A stretch of DNA of 64,000 nt from Streptomyces sp. NBC_01224 (GCF_036002945.1 NZ_CP108529.1:2976001-3040000); one strand, 5' to 3'. Counted from the first letter of the stretch, positions 9,024 to 18,694 are shown. The notes: generated from the letters alone by a model not told the origin. Numbers and translations are program-made.

Positions 9024-10718
9024 TTGAATGACCTTGTGTCACGGAAGACAGGATTCAACGAGAACGACCTGCGTGCGCTGGCCGGTCCGCGCTCCTTCGA
9101 GCGGGGCCAGGGATACGTGGATGCGGTGACCGCCGTGGAAGTGGGCGACAGCTGGATCACGGCCACGGTTCATGGGACGGACGCGTACGCGGTGGAGCTG
9201 TCCCTCGGCGGACCCGGCAGGCTGGGTGGGGAGTGCGACTGCCCCTACGGCATGGAAGGCAACTTCTGCAAGCACCTGGTCGCACTCGGCCTGACCGCGC
9301 TCGCCGAGGCGGCTGCGCTGCCGCAGCAGCGCAGCCGAGCCCGGAGTCGTGCGCAGAAGCTGGACGTGTGGCTGGCCGGACTGTCCAGGGACGAACTCCT
9401 CGCCCTTGTCCGGGAACAGATCGCCGAGGACCGGCAGGTACGCCGCCGCCTGGAACTGCGGGCGGCGAGCGCCCGCGGGGACCTGGCCGAGGTCCGTACC
9501 CGGATCCGTGAACTCCTCGATATCACTCCCTTCGCCCGGTACGGATACGTCGAGTACGCCGATGCCCGCGCGTATGGCGAACAAGCCGCGCAGGCGGTGT
9601 CCTCGATCACCGCGCTGACCTCCACCGGGCGGGCCGAGGACGCGATCCACCTGTCGCGGGAGGCGATGCGGCTGCTGAGCGAGGGGCAGGACGGCATCGA
9701 CGACTCCGACGGGCAGCTGGGCGAGGTCGGGGCCGCTCTCTCCGAAGCCCATCTCAACGCATGCCGTACGGCTCGTCCGGACCCGGACGAGACCGGGCGG
9801 TGGCTGGTCCGGCATGTGCTCAGTGACCTGGACGACCTGACCGGCGTCGACCCGCTCGACTACACGGATGTCCTCGGAGAGCAAGGCATGGTCACCGTAC
9901 GGCAGCTGGCTGTCGAGGCGTGGCGCGGCAACCGTACCGGGTGGGCGGAGAAGTATCTGATGGAGCGGCTGGCCAGGGCGGGCGATGATGTGGACACCGT
10001 GGTCGCCGTTCACGCTGCAGACCTGGCGCCCGACGGCAGCACCCACCTGGTCATCGCCCGCGAACTGGACACCGCGGGCCGTCCCGACGAGTCCCTCCGG
10101 TGGGCGGAGCGCGGCGTTGAGGAAGCGTCTGGCCCCGTTACCCCCGACATCGCCTTGGTGGATTACCTCTGCGACCGGTACACCCGCGCGGATCGGCTCT
10201 CCGACGTCGTCGCCCTGCGCCGCGACACCCTCGCAGCCCGCCGTTCCCTGACCGCGTACCAGCAGCTGCGTACGGCGGCGCAGGCGGCTGACCGTTGGCA
10301 GGCAGAACGTGAGCGAGCTCTCGCGCTGCTGCGGGCCGATGCGCAACAGCGGCAGCGGTCCTGGTACGGCGGGCCTGTCCTGATCGACGCCCTGCTCGAC
10401 GACGAAGACATCGCCGCCGCCTGGCAGGCCGCGACCGAGACCGGCGCCCACGACCGGCAGTGGCTCGCCCTCGCCGACCAGGCACGCGCCTCTCGTCCCT
10501 CCGACGCGCTCCGCGTCTACCTGCGCCTGACCGAACCTCTCACGAAGCAGACCGGCAACACGATCTACGAGCAGCTGACCAGCCTGCTCTTGAGCATCCG
10601 CGACTGCCACCGCCGCCTGGGCACCGAGGACGAGTTCATGTCGTACGCCGCTGCCCTGCGAGCCGCCCAGAGGCGCAAGCGGAATCTCATGCGGCTCCTC
10701 GACCAGCACGGCCTGTGA
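9024..10718 (+). CDS. SWIM zinc-finger domain protein
   Basis: The N-terminal 100 residues hold a SWIM zinc finger with ligands C71-x-C73-x8-C82-x-H84 in GGECDCPYGMEGNFCKH. The remaining 460 residues are helix-rich, without recognised catalytic motifs. They look like TPR-type repeats, with A-x-R and W-x-x-A spacing and the string SLRWAERGVEEA. SWIM domains bind DNA or proteins and occur with SWI2/SNF2 helicases; no helicase is adjacent here. The start is TTG at 9024 or GTG at 9036; neither has a good ribosome site. The long opposite-strand frame is a GC-bias shadow. Confidence 0.8.
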   Translation: MNDLVSRKTGFNENDLRALAGPRSFERGQGYVDAVTAVEVGDSWITATVHGTDAYAVELSLGGPGRLGGECDCPYGMEGNFCKHLVALGLTALAEAAALPQQRSRARSRAQKLDVWLAGLSRDELLALVREQIAEDRQVRRRLELRAASARGDLAEVRTRIRELLDITPFARYGYVEYADARAYGEQAAQAVSSITALTSTGRAEDAIHLSREAMRLLSEGQDGIDDSDGQLGEVGAALSEAHLNACRTARPDPDETGRWLVRHVLSDLDDLTGVDPLDYTDVLGEQGMVTVRQLAVEAWRGNRTGWAEKYLMERLARAGDDVDTVVAVHAADLAPDGSTHLVIARELDTAGRPDESLRWAERGVEEASGPVTPDIALVDYLCDRYTRADRLSDVVALRRDTLAARRSLTAYQQLRTAAQAADRWQAERERALALLRADAQQRQRSWYGGPVLIDALLDDEDIAAAWQAATETGAHDRQWLALADQARASRPSDALRVYLRLTEPLTKQTGNTIYEQLTSLLLSIRDCHRRLGTEDEFMSYAAALRAAQRRKRNLMRLLDQHGL

Positions 10719-10815
10719 CCCCGCCGGCCGCACGAACACCTGTGGGCACGGAGGACGGAATACCTCGGTCCGATGCGACGGACGAGCGGCTGCGGGTCGG
10801 CTCGGGCCGTGCGGT

Positions 10816-11193
10816 CTACGGGTCCATGTCCTCCGAACCGCCGGAGCCGATCTGTTCTGCTCGCAGTGCCAGGTCCTGCAGTACGTCGGCGGAGGTCACG
10901 TCCGTCTGCCCGGAGTCGTGCACCTGGGCCAGCATCGCGAAGGCCAGGGTGAACGCGCCGACCAGTTGCTCCACCGCGCCGCCGACCTCCCGGCCGACAA
11001 GGACCGCTACCTCTTCGATCGAGGCGTCCTCGGGGATCGTGATCCGGGGCATCGTCTCGTTCAGGAGCGCGGTCACCACGCTCGGATCGGTTTCCACATC
11101 TTCGCGGTCCACGTTCTCTTCGAGGAGCCGGCGGATCTCGCCCGCCTCCGTGAGGATTCCCACGACACGCTTCACCACTTCACTCTGCTCCAT
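10816..11193 (-). CDS. hypothetical protein (125 aa, acidic, helical)
   Basis: The likely start is ATG at 11193 (MEQSEVVKRVVGIL); the frame stays open to 11346 but that part is Arg/Pro-rich and not conserved-looking. The protein is acidic and predicted helical, with a hydrophobic core near GAVEQLVGAFTLAFAMLAQV. It ends in a Gly/Ser/Asp tail. I do not recognise a family. It is convergent with the SWIM gene, and no operon partner is visible. Confidence 0.6.
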   Translation of the reverse strand: MEQSEVVKRVVGILTEAGEIRRLLEENVDREDVETDPSVVTALLNETMPRITIPEDASIEEVAVLVGREVGGAVEQLVGAFTLAFAMLAQVHDSGQTDVTSADVLQDLALRAEQIGSGGSEDMDP

Positions 11194-11395
11194 CCAGCGA
11201 GCATAGGCGGGGAGCCGTGCGGCCTGTGGTCGGTCGGTCTTTCGCGCTTTCGTGCCTCCGCCGGTCCGGGGTCGGACCGGGGAACCGCAAGGGGCGGCCG
11301 AGCGTGCTCCAGTAGGGGGGACGCGACTGCGGGGCATCTTGGCCATGTACGGTGACCGGCCCCGGCACTTCGGCCAAAGGACCCTCGTGGACTGA

Positions 11396-11587
11396 GTGTC
11401 GACCGTGATAGTCGTTGTGATCGACGCAGTGTTCTACCTGCTGCCGTCGCTGATCGCCTTCAACCGGAGCAGCGGGGACCGGTGGTTGGTCCTGGTCGTC
11501 AATGTTGTCTTCGGCGCGACTCTCCTGGGCTGGGTTCTGGCCCTCTGTCTGGCGCTGCGCAGGCCCAGGGTGTCAGCCGCGGCGTGA
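11396..11587 (+). CDS. superinfection immunity-like small membrane protein
   Basis: This 63-residue protein has two membrane helices: VIVVVIDAVFYLLPSLIAF (about 4-22) and a second of about 20 residues near 30-52, ending in GWVLALCLALRR. This spacing, the LLPSLIAF turn and the LGWVLAL end match the phage T4 Imm-type superinfection immunity family. Those proteins sit in the inner membrane and block DNA entry by related phages; in bacteria they are often chromosomal and untested. The start is GTG at 11396, with AAAGGA about 14 bases upstream. Confidence 0.7.
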   Translation: MSTVIVVVIDAVFYLLPSLIAFNRSSGDRWLVLVVNVVFGATLLGWVLALCLALRRPRVSAAA

Positions 11588-11719
11588 TGTCCGTGCTCGC
11601 GAGCCGGATGGCGGGCCTCGGCGGCTCGGCCGGCCGGTGAAGCCGGGGGCCTGGGGCCTGGGGGCAGACATCTTGGGCCCCGCTCCGGCCCGGATTCGTA
11701 CGCGACCTATCGTGACGCC

Positions 11720-12214
11720 ATGCATATGCAATCTGCGGCTCGACGGATCGGTAAGGCGCTGGTCGTGACCGTGATCGCCGCCGCCCTGTCCCATCTCTTA
11801 CTGTCCGATGGCCTGTCACTGTCCCAGTGGCAGCAGGCGGCGACGAATGTGGGTGGTGATCTCGGTGGTTCCGGGGACACCGCGTTCTCGGCGGCGATCG
11901 TCAACACCCTGCTGGTAATGCCCGCCGTGCTGTGGGCGGGGATGCGGCTGTTGCGGGAGCGTCGCGTGTATCTGACCGTGGCCGTCGGCACCATCGGCTG
12001 GTTCGTCACCGTCGGCCATTACATCGATCAGCTCAGTGACAGGCCGGACATCGTGATGCCGCTCGGGCCCCTGGCGCTGTTCATCGCCGTCACCGCCCTG
12101 TCCTCTGTCGTCCTCCGGCCGCAAGAACGAGTGAATCCGGGAGCGCTCTCCTCAACGTCGGCTCAGACCGTCGAAGAACGAGCCATCGGATCTGTCGGGC
12201 GCGAGGCGGCGTAG
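11720..12214 (+). CDS. hypothetical membrane protein
   Basis: The protein has 164 residues. It has a hydrophobic N-terminal segment (ALVVTVIAAALSHLLL) and further helices around VNTLLVMPAVLWAGMRLL, VYLTVAVGTIGWFVTVGHY and VMPLGPLALFIAVTALSSVVL. That gives four probable membrane spans and a charged C-terminal tail. No family is recognised, and the flanking genes give no functional hint. Confidence 0.6.
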   Translation: MHMQSAARRIGKALVVTVIAAALSHLLLSDGLSLSQWQQAATNVGGDLGGSGDTAFSAAIVNTLLVMPAVLWAGMRLLRERRVYLTVAVGTIGWFVTVGHYIDQLSDRPDIVMPLGPLALFIAVTALSSVVLRPQERVNPGALSSTSAQTVEERAIGSVGREAA

Positions 12215-12222
12215 CAGCACCT

Positions 12223-12408
12223 GCGGCGCACATCCAGACGCTGGAAGCCGGGATCAGGACGCTTCGGCACCGCCTGTCCCTCCCCATCGGTGAGCAAGGA
12301 ACGAAGCGGGCCGCAGGCGGCTACCGCTCCAAGGGCGAGTGGTCCCACAAGTCCCGCCGCCTCGCCTCACTGGAGGCACGACATGCGGCCGTTGTGGCCG
12401 ACCAGCGG
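12223..12408 (+). pseudogene. fragment of a TnpB/IS605 OrfB-like transposase
   Basis: The only content of the 351-base gap 12215-12565 is a 62-codon open stretch that reads AHIQTLEAGIRTLRHRL, then GGYRSKGEWSHKSRRLASL and EARHAAVVADQ. The YRS(K/R)xEW..KSRRL..LE block is typical of a class of TnpB/IS605-OrfB-like proteins common in Streptomyces. There is no start, and the frame degenerates downstream, so it is a scrap of a decayed insertion element. Confidence 0.45.
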
Positions 12409-12565
12409 GGCCGGGCCGCCTCGATACCGGTTCGGTGCCAGTCGCGAGTCGTCGGGCGGCGGACGGACCTACAGGCGTCCGGATTGACACTGTTCGGGGC
12501 GTCGTGGATGGTAATCCAACCGGGTGCGGTTCCAGGCCCGATAGCTCAACGGTTGGGGGGCCGAC

Positions 12566-14200
12566 GTGAGTTGGGACGATCAGCTTCGTTTCGGGGCAGG
12601 GAATACGCCTTCGCCGCCACCCGCTTCCCCGCCGCATCCCCCACCTCCCCCGCCTCCTGGCCGGCCGCCCACGGTCGGGCCGCCGCCGCCGGGGAGTGTT
12701 CTGCGCTCCTTGGCCGTGGGGCTGCTCAATCTGAGTGGGTTCGGGCTCGGCTATGCGCTGATGCGGTGCTGGTTCAGGACGGTTCTGTGCTGGGCGGCGA
12801 CCGGTGCGCTGCTGCTCGTCGCGCTGCCGGCCGATCCCGACGGGGTGGCCGGCGGGCTCGTCGTCGCGTATCTCGTCGTGCTGGTCCTGGCGGCCGTGGA
12901 CGGGGCGCGGATCGCCCGGCGTCGCACTGTCGGCGGGTCGTGGCGGCCGATGGTGGCGGCCGTGGTCGGCCTGGTGCTGCTGGCGGTGCCTGCGGGGGGC
13001 GTGGTGTTCTACGGCTCCACGCAGGACGAGGCCGTCGAGCAGATGCTGCTCGACCGGCTCGACAAGGGTGACAGGACCGTCGAAGCGGCTTCGGCCAAGA
13101 CCTTCGGCGCCGCCCGGGGCGACTACCGGTCGGCGCTCGCCGTCTACCGCGAGCTCGGCGAGAAGCACGCAGGGTCCAGGGCCGGGGAGCTCGTACCGAA
13201 GCGGCTCGACGCGTACTACCGGTCGGTCTCGGCGCCGTACCGGCAGAAGAAGCACTGCGAGGCCATCGAGCCGCTGACCTATCTGCGGACCGTGCCCAAG
13301 GAGATCGACCCGAAGCTGCTCGGCGATCTCGTCGGCTACCCCGACGTTCCGCTGGCCACCTCGCTGTACGAGTGCGGGGTGTCCAAGCTGGGTAACCCGG
13401 CAGCCGGTACGGAAAGCCGTGACCTGGACGAACTGCTGCGTACGTTCCCCGGCTCGGCGCAGGCCGAGAAGGTGGGTCCGGCGGTCTCCGGGAAGATCTC
13501 GGAGCAGAGCGGGGCCGTACGCGGGAGCAATCCCTGCGCGGCCACGGAGACACTGCGCCGGCTCCGCGCGACGGCTCTCGCACTGCCGGACAAGTCGGTC
13601 TCGGCGCTGGCCAGGAATGCCGACGGCGCCATCGAGAACGGCATCTACGCCTGCGGACTCGCGCAGTTCAAGGACAAGCGGTTCGGCGAGGCGCGGCAGA
13701 CGCTGACGGAGTTCGCCGCCACGTACAAGAAGGACAAGCGCAGGGCGCGGGCCCGGGACATCGCCGTCGCCGCCGAGATCGCCGACACACGGCCGGCGGC
13801 CGGCAAGCACCTGCCGCCCTCGGGCCGGCCGGGCGGGGCCCGGATGCAACTCGTCATCAGCAATGACGCCCCCGACGGGGTCGAGATCCTCTACACCGGG
13901 CCGGTGACAGGGAAGGTCAGCATCGGGGGGTGCGGCAGTTGCAGGTCGTACTCCTGGGTGAGCGGGTCCCTGTCGGCCTGCAAGGCCAAAGGCAAGAGCT
14001 ATCCGCATGCGACGCTGTGGCTGCCCGCGGGTGAGTACCACTTCCTGTACAAGCACCGAGGGGGCTCGTCCAGCACGAGTGTCACGAGCTATGCGGACGG
14101 TTCGAGGATCCAGCCCGGGTATCGGTACACCGGCTGCACGTATGTGACCAGTTCGACCTCGCTCGGCACCGGCCCGAGGGACTCGGTTTCGAACACCTGA
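12566..14200 (+). CDS. proline-rich membrane protein with extracytoplasmic repeat domain
   Basis: The protein has 544 residues. A Pro-rich cytoplasmic head (about 1-45) is followed by three or four membrane helices (about 45-155: LAVGLLNLSGFGLGYALM, TVLCWAATGALLLVAL, VVAYLVVLVLAAV, VAAVVGLVLLAVPAGGVVFY). A long extracytoplasmic part follows, with TPR-like spacing (YRSALAVYRELGEKH, GEARQTLTEFAATYKKDKR) and paired cysteines. The last 120 residues form a small beta domain with a CGSC motif. The GTG start has GGGGGG upstream. No enzyme motif is seen; a scaffold or stress-sensing surface protein is a guess. Confidence 0.65.
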   Translation: MSWDDQLRFGAGNTPSPPPASPPHPPPPPPPGRPPTVGPPPPGSVLRSLAVGLLNLSGFGLGYALMRCWFRTVLCWAATGALLLVALPADPDGVAGGLVVAYLVVLVLAAVDGARIARRRTVGGSWRPMVAAVVGLVLLAVPAGGVVFYGSTQDEAVEQMLLDRLDKGDRTVEAASAKTFGAARGDYRSALAVYRELGEKHAGSRAGELVPKRLDAYYRSVSAPYRQKKHCEAIEPLTYLRTVPKEIDPKLLGDLVGYPDVPLATSLYECGVSKLGNPAAGTESRDLDELLRTFPGSAQAEKVGPAVSGKISEQSGAVRGSNPCAATETLRRLRATALALPDKSVSALARNADGAIENGIYACGLAQFKDKRFGEARQTLTEFAATYKKDKRRARARDIAVAAEIADTRPAAGKHLPPSGRPGGARMQLVISNDAPDGVEILYTGPVTGKVSIGGCGSCRSYSWVSGSLSACKAKGKSYPHATLWLPAGEYHFLYKHRGGSSSTSVTSYADGSRIQPGYRYTGCTYVTSSTSLGTGPRDSVSNT

Positions 14201-14372
14201 GGGCCCATTTCCGCAGATTCTCCGTGAACTACCCCATCACCACGGCCACTTGGTCGATTCTTGGTGAATACATGCCCCCTGCATGAGGCGTTCCTCGCCA
14301 GAGTGGCGCATTACATGTGCACATCATCCGGCACATGCTCCACACGCGAAGAACCACATCGCAGGGGGTTAC

Positions 14373-16322
14373 ATGAGAACCAGCCGCGCGAGAAGTCGCG
14401 CCGCGCTGAGCATGGCAGCGACACTGCCGCTGCTTGCCGGTGCGCTCGCCCTCGGGATACCGACCGCCAGCGCGGACTCCGCGCCGAGCGGGCGGGACGC
14501 GCTGCAGGGCACCAAGCCTGTCTGGGCGACCGCCAAGGCCGACCAGGGGGCCACGCCCGACAGCAACAAGGTCGGCGTCCGGGTCCATCTGGCCGGACGG
14601 GACGCCAAGGGGCTGGCCGCCTACGCCGCTGCCGTGTCCGACCCGCAGTCCGCTTCGTACGGGAAGTACCTGAGCGCCGAGCAGGCACAGGCCCGGTTCG
14701 GGGCCACTCAGCAGCAGATCGACCAGGTCGGCCAGTGGCTGAAGTCGAACGGGCTGACCGTCACCGGCGCCAACCGGCACTATGTCTCGGCCACCGGTGA
14801 TGTGGCCGCCGCCGAGAAGGCGTTCGGCACCCAGCTGCGCAACTACCGCAAGGGCGGCCGGACCTACCGGGCCCCGGCCTCCACCGCCTCCGTGCCCGCC
14901 GGGCTGAGCGATGCCGTTCTCGCCGTCTCCGGCCTGGACAACGCGCCGCACAAGTCGAGCCACGACGAGACGCTGCCACCGCCGGACGCGGTGTTCCGCA
15001 ACTCCGGCCCCTTCTCCTCGTACTACGGTTCGAAGACCGCGTCGACGCTGCCGAGCGCCTACGGGTCCAAGGTGCCGTATGCGGTCAAGGGCTACACCGG
15101 CAAGCAGCTGCGTGCCGCATACGGTGCGGGCGACTGGACCGGCAAGGGCGTCACCGTCGCGATCACCGACGCGTACGCCTCGCCGACCATCGCGAAGGAC
15201 GCCGCCGAGTACGCCAAGCGCAACGGCGACGCCCCGTACCGTCGCGGGCAGCTCAGCCAGGTGCTGCCGGCCGACTACACGAAGACCGAGGAGTGCGGGG
15301 CCTCCGGCTGGTACGGCGAGGAGACCCTCGACGTCGAGGCCGTGCACGCGGTCGCGCCCGCCGCCGACATCGTGTACGTGGGTGGCGCCTCCTGCTACGA
15401 CGCCGATCTGCTGGACTCGCTGAACAAGGTCGTCGACCACCGGCTCGCGGACATCGTCTCCAACTCCTGGGGCGACATCGAGGCAAACGAGACCCCGGAC
15501 GTCGCGGCCGCGTACGACCAGGTCTTCAAGATGGGCGCGATCGAGGGCATCGGCTTCTACTTCTCGTCCGGCGACGACGGCGACAACGTCGCGTCCACGG
15601 GTACGAAGCAGATCGACGTCCCGTCCAACTCCGCCTGGGTGACCTCGGTCGGCGGCACCGCGCTGGCCGTCGGCAAGAACGACACGTACCAGTGGGAGAC
15701 CGGCTGGGGCACGCTGAAGGCGAGCCTCGCCGACGACGGCAAGACCTGGACCGGCTTCCCGGGCGCGTACACCTCCGGTGCGGGCGGCGGCACCAGCTCG
15801 TCCGTGAAGCAGCCGTTCTACCAGCGCGGAGTCGTCCCGGACTCGCTCGCGCAGGCGAACGGGAAGAAGCGGATGCGCACGGCCCCGGACATCGCGGCCG
15901 TCGCCGACCCGAACACCGGCTTCCTGGTCGGTCAGACCCAGACGCTGCCCGATGGATCGCTCGGCTACGACGAGTACCGCATCGGTGGTACGTCACTGGC
16001 GGCGCCGGTCATCGCCGGTGTCCAGGCGCTCGCGCAGCAGGCCCAGCACGGTCTGCCGATCGGTTTCGCCAACCCGGCGATCTATGCCCGGTACGGCTCG
16101 AAGGCGTACCACGACGTCACCGACCACCCGCTGGGCCCGAACCGCGATCTCGCGGTGGCCCGGGTCGACTTCGCCAACAGCTTCGACGCGACGGACGGCG
16201 TGCTGACGTCGGTACGGAGCCTCGGCAAGGACGCCTCGCTCAAGGCGGTCAAGGGGTACGACGACGTGACGGGTGTCGGGACTCCGGCGGCCGGTTACGT
16301 GAACTCGTACCGCCGGCACTGA
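14373..16322 (+). CDS. secreted S53 (sedolisin-family) peptidase
   Basis: This is a secreted acid-acting serine-carboxyl protease of 649 residues. A Sec signal peptide (1-34, ending TASA) is followed by a pro-kumamolisin activation domain (about 45-190), then the subtilisin-like S53 domain. The catalytic triad is visible as E316 and D320 in GEETLDVE and S541 in GGTSLAAP. The oxyanion region is at SNSWGD, and the C-terminal DVTGVGTPAAG precedes the end. The ATG is preceded by GCAGGGGG; an upstream in-frame ATG at 14283 would place 30 unrelated residues before the signal peptide. A role in extracellular protein digestion is likely. Confidence 0.93.
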   Translation: MRTSRARSRAALSMAATLPLLAGALALGIPTASADSAPSGRDALQGTKPVWATAKADQGATPDSNKVGVRVHLAGRDAKGLAAYAAAVSDPQSASYGKYLSAEQAQARFGATQQQIDQVGQWLKSNGLTVTGANRHYVSATGDVAAAEKAFGTQLRNYRKGGRTYRAPASTASVPAGLSDAVLAVSGLDNAPHKSSHDETLPPPDAVFRNSGPFSSYYGSKTASTLPSAYGSKVPYAVKGYTGKQLRAAYGAGDWTGKGVTVAITDAYASPTIAKDAAEYAKRNGDAPYRRGQLSQVLPADYTKTEECGASGWYGEETLDVEAVHAVAPAADIVYVGGASCYDADLLDSLNKVVDHRLADIVSNSWGDIEANETPDVAAAYDQVFKMGAIEGIGFYFSSGDDGDNVASTGTKQIDVPSNSAWVTSVGGTALAVGKNDTYQWETGWGTLKASLADDGKTWTGFPGAYTSGAGGGTSSSVKQPFYQRGVVPDSLAQANGKKRMRTAPDIAAVADPNTGFLVGQTQTLPDGSLGYDEYRIGGTSLAAPVIAGVQALAQQAQHGLPIGFANPAIYARYGSKAYHDVTDHPLGPNRDLAVARVDFANSFDATDGVLTSVRSLGKDASLKAVKGYDDVTGVGTPAAGYVNSYRRH

Positions 16323-16345
16323 CGTAGCGGCTGGTATACGTCGAC

Positions 16346-16375
16346 GGCCGTCCCGGGGCCCGCTCCGGGGCGGCC
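16346..16375. terminator. bidirectional terminator between sedolisin and ku genes
   Basis: GGCCGTCCCGG and CCGGGGCGGCC pair over 11 bases with one wobble and an 8-base loop. It is located between the convergent stops. Confidence 0.55.
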
Positions 16376-16439
16376 ATCGGTCGTGCGTGGCTCCGGGCTC
16401 GTGCCGCGCACCCGCATCCCGGGCCGAGGCGCGCTCGTC

Positions 16440-17507
16440 TCAGGCCGAGGCGCGCTTGCGAGGGGCCGCCTTCTTCGTCGTCGACTTCGTGTCCGACTTC
16501 GCGGTGGTCTTCTTCGCCGTCGTCTTGGCGGACGACTTCGCCGTCGACCGTGCGGCGGTCTTCTTGGCGGGTGCCCTGCTCGGCGTCGACTTCTGCGTGG
16601 CCGTCTTCTTGGTCGACGCCGTGGCCTTCTTCTTCGCTCCGGTTCCGCCCGACTTCTTGCGGCCGGTGAGCGAGGTGACCTTGGCGACGGGCGCGTCGGC
16701 CGATTCCCCGGCGGCCTCCGGCTCCTCGCCACGGGCCTCCTTCGCGGCCCGGACGCTGTTCTCCAGCGCTGCGATCAGGTCGATGACCTTGCCGCCGCCC
16801 GGGGCGTCCGCCGCGGCCGGCTCCAGGGTCCGGCCGTCCGCCTTCGCCGCGATGAGTTCCTCGACCGCCTCGCGGTAGTCGTCGTGGAGCGAGTCCATGT
16901 CGACCTCGCCGAGGGTGGCCATCAGCGCGTCGGCCAGATCGAGTTCGGCGTCGCGGACCGTGACCTCGGTCGCCGGGGCGACGCCCTCGGTGCTGCGGAT
17001 CTCGTCCGGCCAGAGCAGGCCGTGCATGGCGATCACATCGTCGACCACCCGCAGCATGCCGAGCCGTTCGCGGCCGCGCAGCGCGAATTTCGCCACGGCG
17101 ACCTTCTGGCTCCGCTTCAGCGCCTCACGCAGCAGGGTGTACGGCTTGGCCGCCGGGACCCCGTTCGCGGAGAGGTAGTACGCCGCGTCCATCTGGAGCG
17201 GGTCGATCGAGGCGGCCGGCACGAAGGCGACGATCTCGATCGTCTTTGCGGTGGGGAGCGGGAGGGAGCCGAGGTCCTCGTCGGTGATCGGGATCACCGA
17301 GCCGTCGGCGTCCTCGTACGCCTTGCCGATGTCGGTGGCGGTGACCTCCTGCTCGTCGATCTCGCAGACCTTCCGGTATCGGATCCGGCCGCCGTCGGCG
17401 AGGTGGATCTGGCGGAAGGAGACCGAATGGCTCTCGGTGGCGTTGACCAGCTTGATCGGGATGCTGACCAACCCGAAGGAGATGGCGCCGTTCCAAATGG
17501 ACCGCAC
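16440..17507 (-). CDS. ku: non-homologous end-joining protein Ku
   Basis: Ku forms a homodimeric ring on DNA double-strand ends and recruits the ligase/polymerase. The protein begins with the family signature MRSIWNGAISFGLVSIPIKL, and the core ring domain runs to about residue 255. The last 100 residues are a long Lys/Ala/Thr-rich tail of histone-H1 type, which in actinobacteria binds DNA and allows threading. The start GTG lies after AAGGGGTG. It is divergent from the LigD-type polymerase gene with 61 bases between them, so the two share a control region. Confidence 0.97.
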   Translation of the reverse strand: MRSIWNGAISFGLVSIPIKLVNATESHSVSFRQIHLADGGRIRYRKVCEIDEQEVTATDIGKAYEDADGSVIPITDEDLGSLPLPTAKTIEIVAFVPAASIDPLQMDAAYYLSANGVPAAKPYTLLREALKRSQKVAVAKFALRGRERLGMLRVVDDVIAMHGLLWPDEIRSTEGVAPATEVTVRDAELDLADALMATLGEVDMDSLHDDYREAVEELIAAKADGRTLEPAAADAPGGGKVIDLIAALENSVRAAKEARGEEPEAAGESADAPVAKVTSLTGRKKSGGTGAKKKATASTKKTATQKSTPSRAPAKKTAARSTAKSSAKTTAKKTTAKSDTKSTTKKAAPRKRASA

Positions 17508-17568
17508 TGTTCACCCCTTGTGTTCATATAGATACCTATAGATCCGGGAAACGTGTGATTCTTATCGT
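17508..17568. promoter_or_regulatory. shared ku/ligD-polymerase control region
   Basis: This 61-base spacer is markedly AT-rich for this genome, with ATAGATACCTATAGATC near 17527-17543. The repeated (C/A)TATAGAT units could be the two -10 regions or an operator for the divergent NHEJ genes. Confidence 0.4.
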
Positions 17569-18465
17569 ATGACGCCGATCACAGAGGTGGAGGGGCGGCG
17601 GCTGGCGCTCAGCAATCTCGACAAGGTGCTGTATCCGGCCACCGGAACCACCAAGGGCGAGGTGCTCCACTACTACGCGGCCACCGCGGCAGGGGCCCTG
17701 CTCGGGCATCTGCACAACCGGCCCGTGTCCTTCCTGCGCTATCCGGACGGGCCGGACGGGCAGCGCTTCTTCACCAAGAATCCGCCGCCGGGTACGCCGT
17801 CCTGGGTACGGACCACCGCCGTGCCGCACGGCGAGGACAGACAGGCCAGACAGGTGGTCGTGCAGGATCTGGCCTCGCTGATGTGGGCGGCCAATCTGGT
17901 GGTGGAATTCCACACTCCGCAGTGGCGGGCCGACGCGCCCGGGATCGCCGACCGGATGGTGTTCGATCTGGACCCCGGTGCGCCCGCGACCGTGGTGGAG
18001 TGCTGCGCGGTGGCCCTGTGGCTGCGCGAGCGGCTGGCGGCGGACGGGTTGCTCGCGTACGGGAAGACCTCGGGGTCGAAGGGGCTGCATCTGCTCGTAC
18101 CGCTGGAGCCCACGCCTGCCGATCGGGTGTCGGCGTACGCGAAAGGGCTGGCCGTCGAGGCGGAGCAGGAGCTTGCGGAGCTGGTCGTGCACAGGATGAC
18201 GCGGGCGTTGCGGCCGGGAAAGGTGTTCGTCGACTTCAGCCAGAACGCGGCGGCGAAGACGACCGCCACGCCCTATACGCTGCGCGCCCGGCCCGAACCG
18301 ACCGTCTCGGCGCCCGTCACCTGGGCGGAGATCGAGGAGTGCCGGGCGCCGGGGAAGCTGGTCTTTCTGGCCGGTGACATGGGGGCGCGGCTGGAGCGGT
18401 ACGGGGATCTGCTGGGGCCGCTCATCGATCCGAACCGGGCAGGGCGGTTGCCGCCCGCACGGTAG
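17569..18465 (+). CDS. ligD: NHEJ DNA polymerase/primase (LigD polymerase domain, stand-alone)
   Basis: This 298-residue protein matches the PolDom of LigD, an archaeo-eukaryotic primase-type polymerase that fills gaps with nucleotides at broken ends. The catalytic metal ligands are D133 and D135 in VFDLDPG and D221 in VFVDFSQN. The nucleotide-binding SGSKGLHL (167-174) is intact. There is no ligase or phosphoesterase domain, so a separate ATP ligase must seal the joint; none is in this window. Location directly opposite ku supports the pathway assignment. Confidence 0.93.
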   Translation: MTPITEVEGRRLALSNLDKVLYPATGTTKGEVLHYYAATAAGALLGHLHNRPVSFLRYPDGPDGQRFFTKNPPPGTPSWVRTTAVPHGEDRQARQVVVQDLASLMWAANLVVEFHTPQWRADAPGIADRMVFDLDPGAPATVVECCAVALWLRERLAADGLLAYGKTSGSKGLHLLVPLEPTPADRVSAYAKGLAVEAEQELAELVVHRMTRALRPGKVFVDFSQNAAAKTTATPYTLRARPEPTVSAPVTWAEIEECRAPGKLVFLAGDMGARLERYGDLLGPLIDPNRAGRLPPAR

Positions 18466-18694
18466 GGGCGGGCGGGGGCCGGGCCGGGATGGCCCTCCTG
18501 TCCTAGATCGCCGGACGGGCTGCTTTCATCGGTCGGTCGACGCGTCCGAAATTCGCCCCCGGATCGCATAACGCATGGCGGACGATCTTGTCATGTCCTC
18601 AGGAAAAGACCGCATGCGGAGGGCAAAGCGTCCGAGCCGTGGTGCAGACTCCTCGCAGACACTGCTTCGTGGAATTGCGTGGGGAGGCGATGGC

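Noticed and set aside
9039..10739. 566-codon minus-strand frame opposite the SWIM-finger gene
   Set aside because: The plus frame has a full SWIM zinc motif and helical repeats; the minus frame has no recognisable motif.
12537..12566. CCCGATAGCTCAACGGTTGGG resembles the 5' half of a tRNA
   Set aside because: No acceptor-stem partner, anticodon arm or T loop follows; the next bases are the start of a coding gene.
12254..14056. 600-codon minus-strand frame
   Set aside because: It covers the well-supported plus-strand membrane gene and reads as low-complexity Arg/Pro/Gly sequence; it is a shadow.
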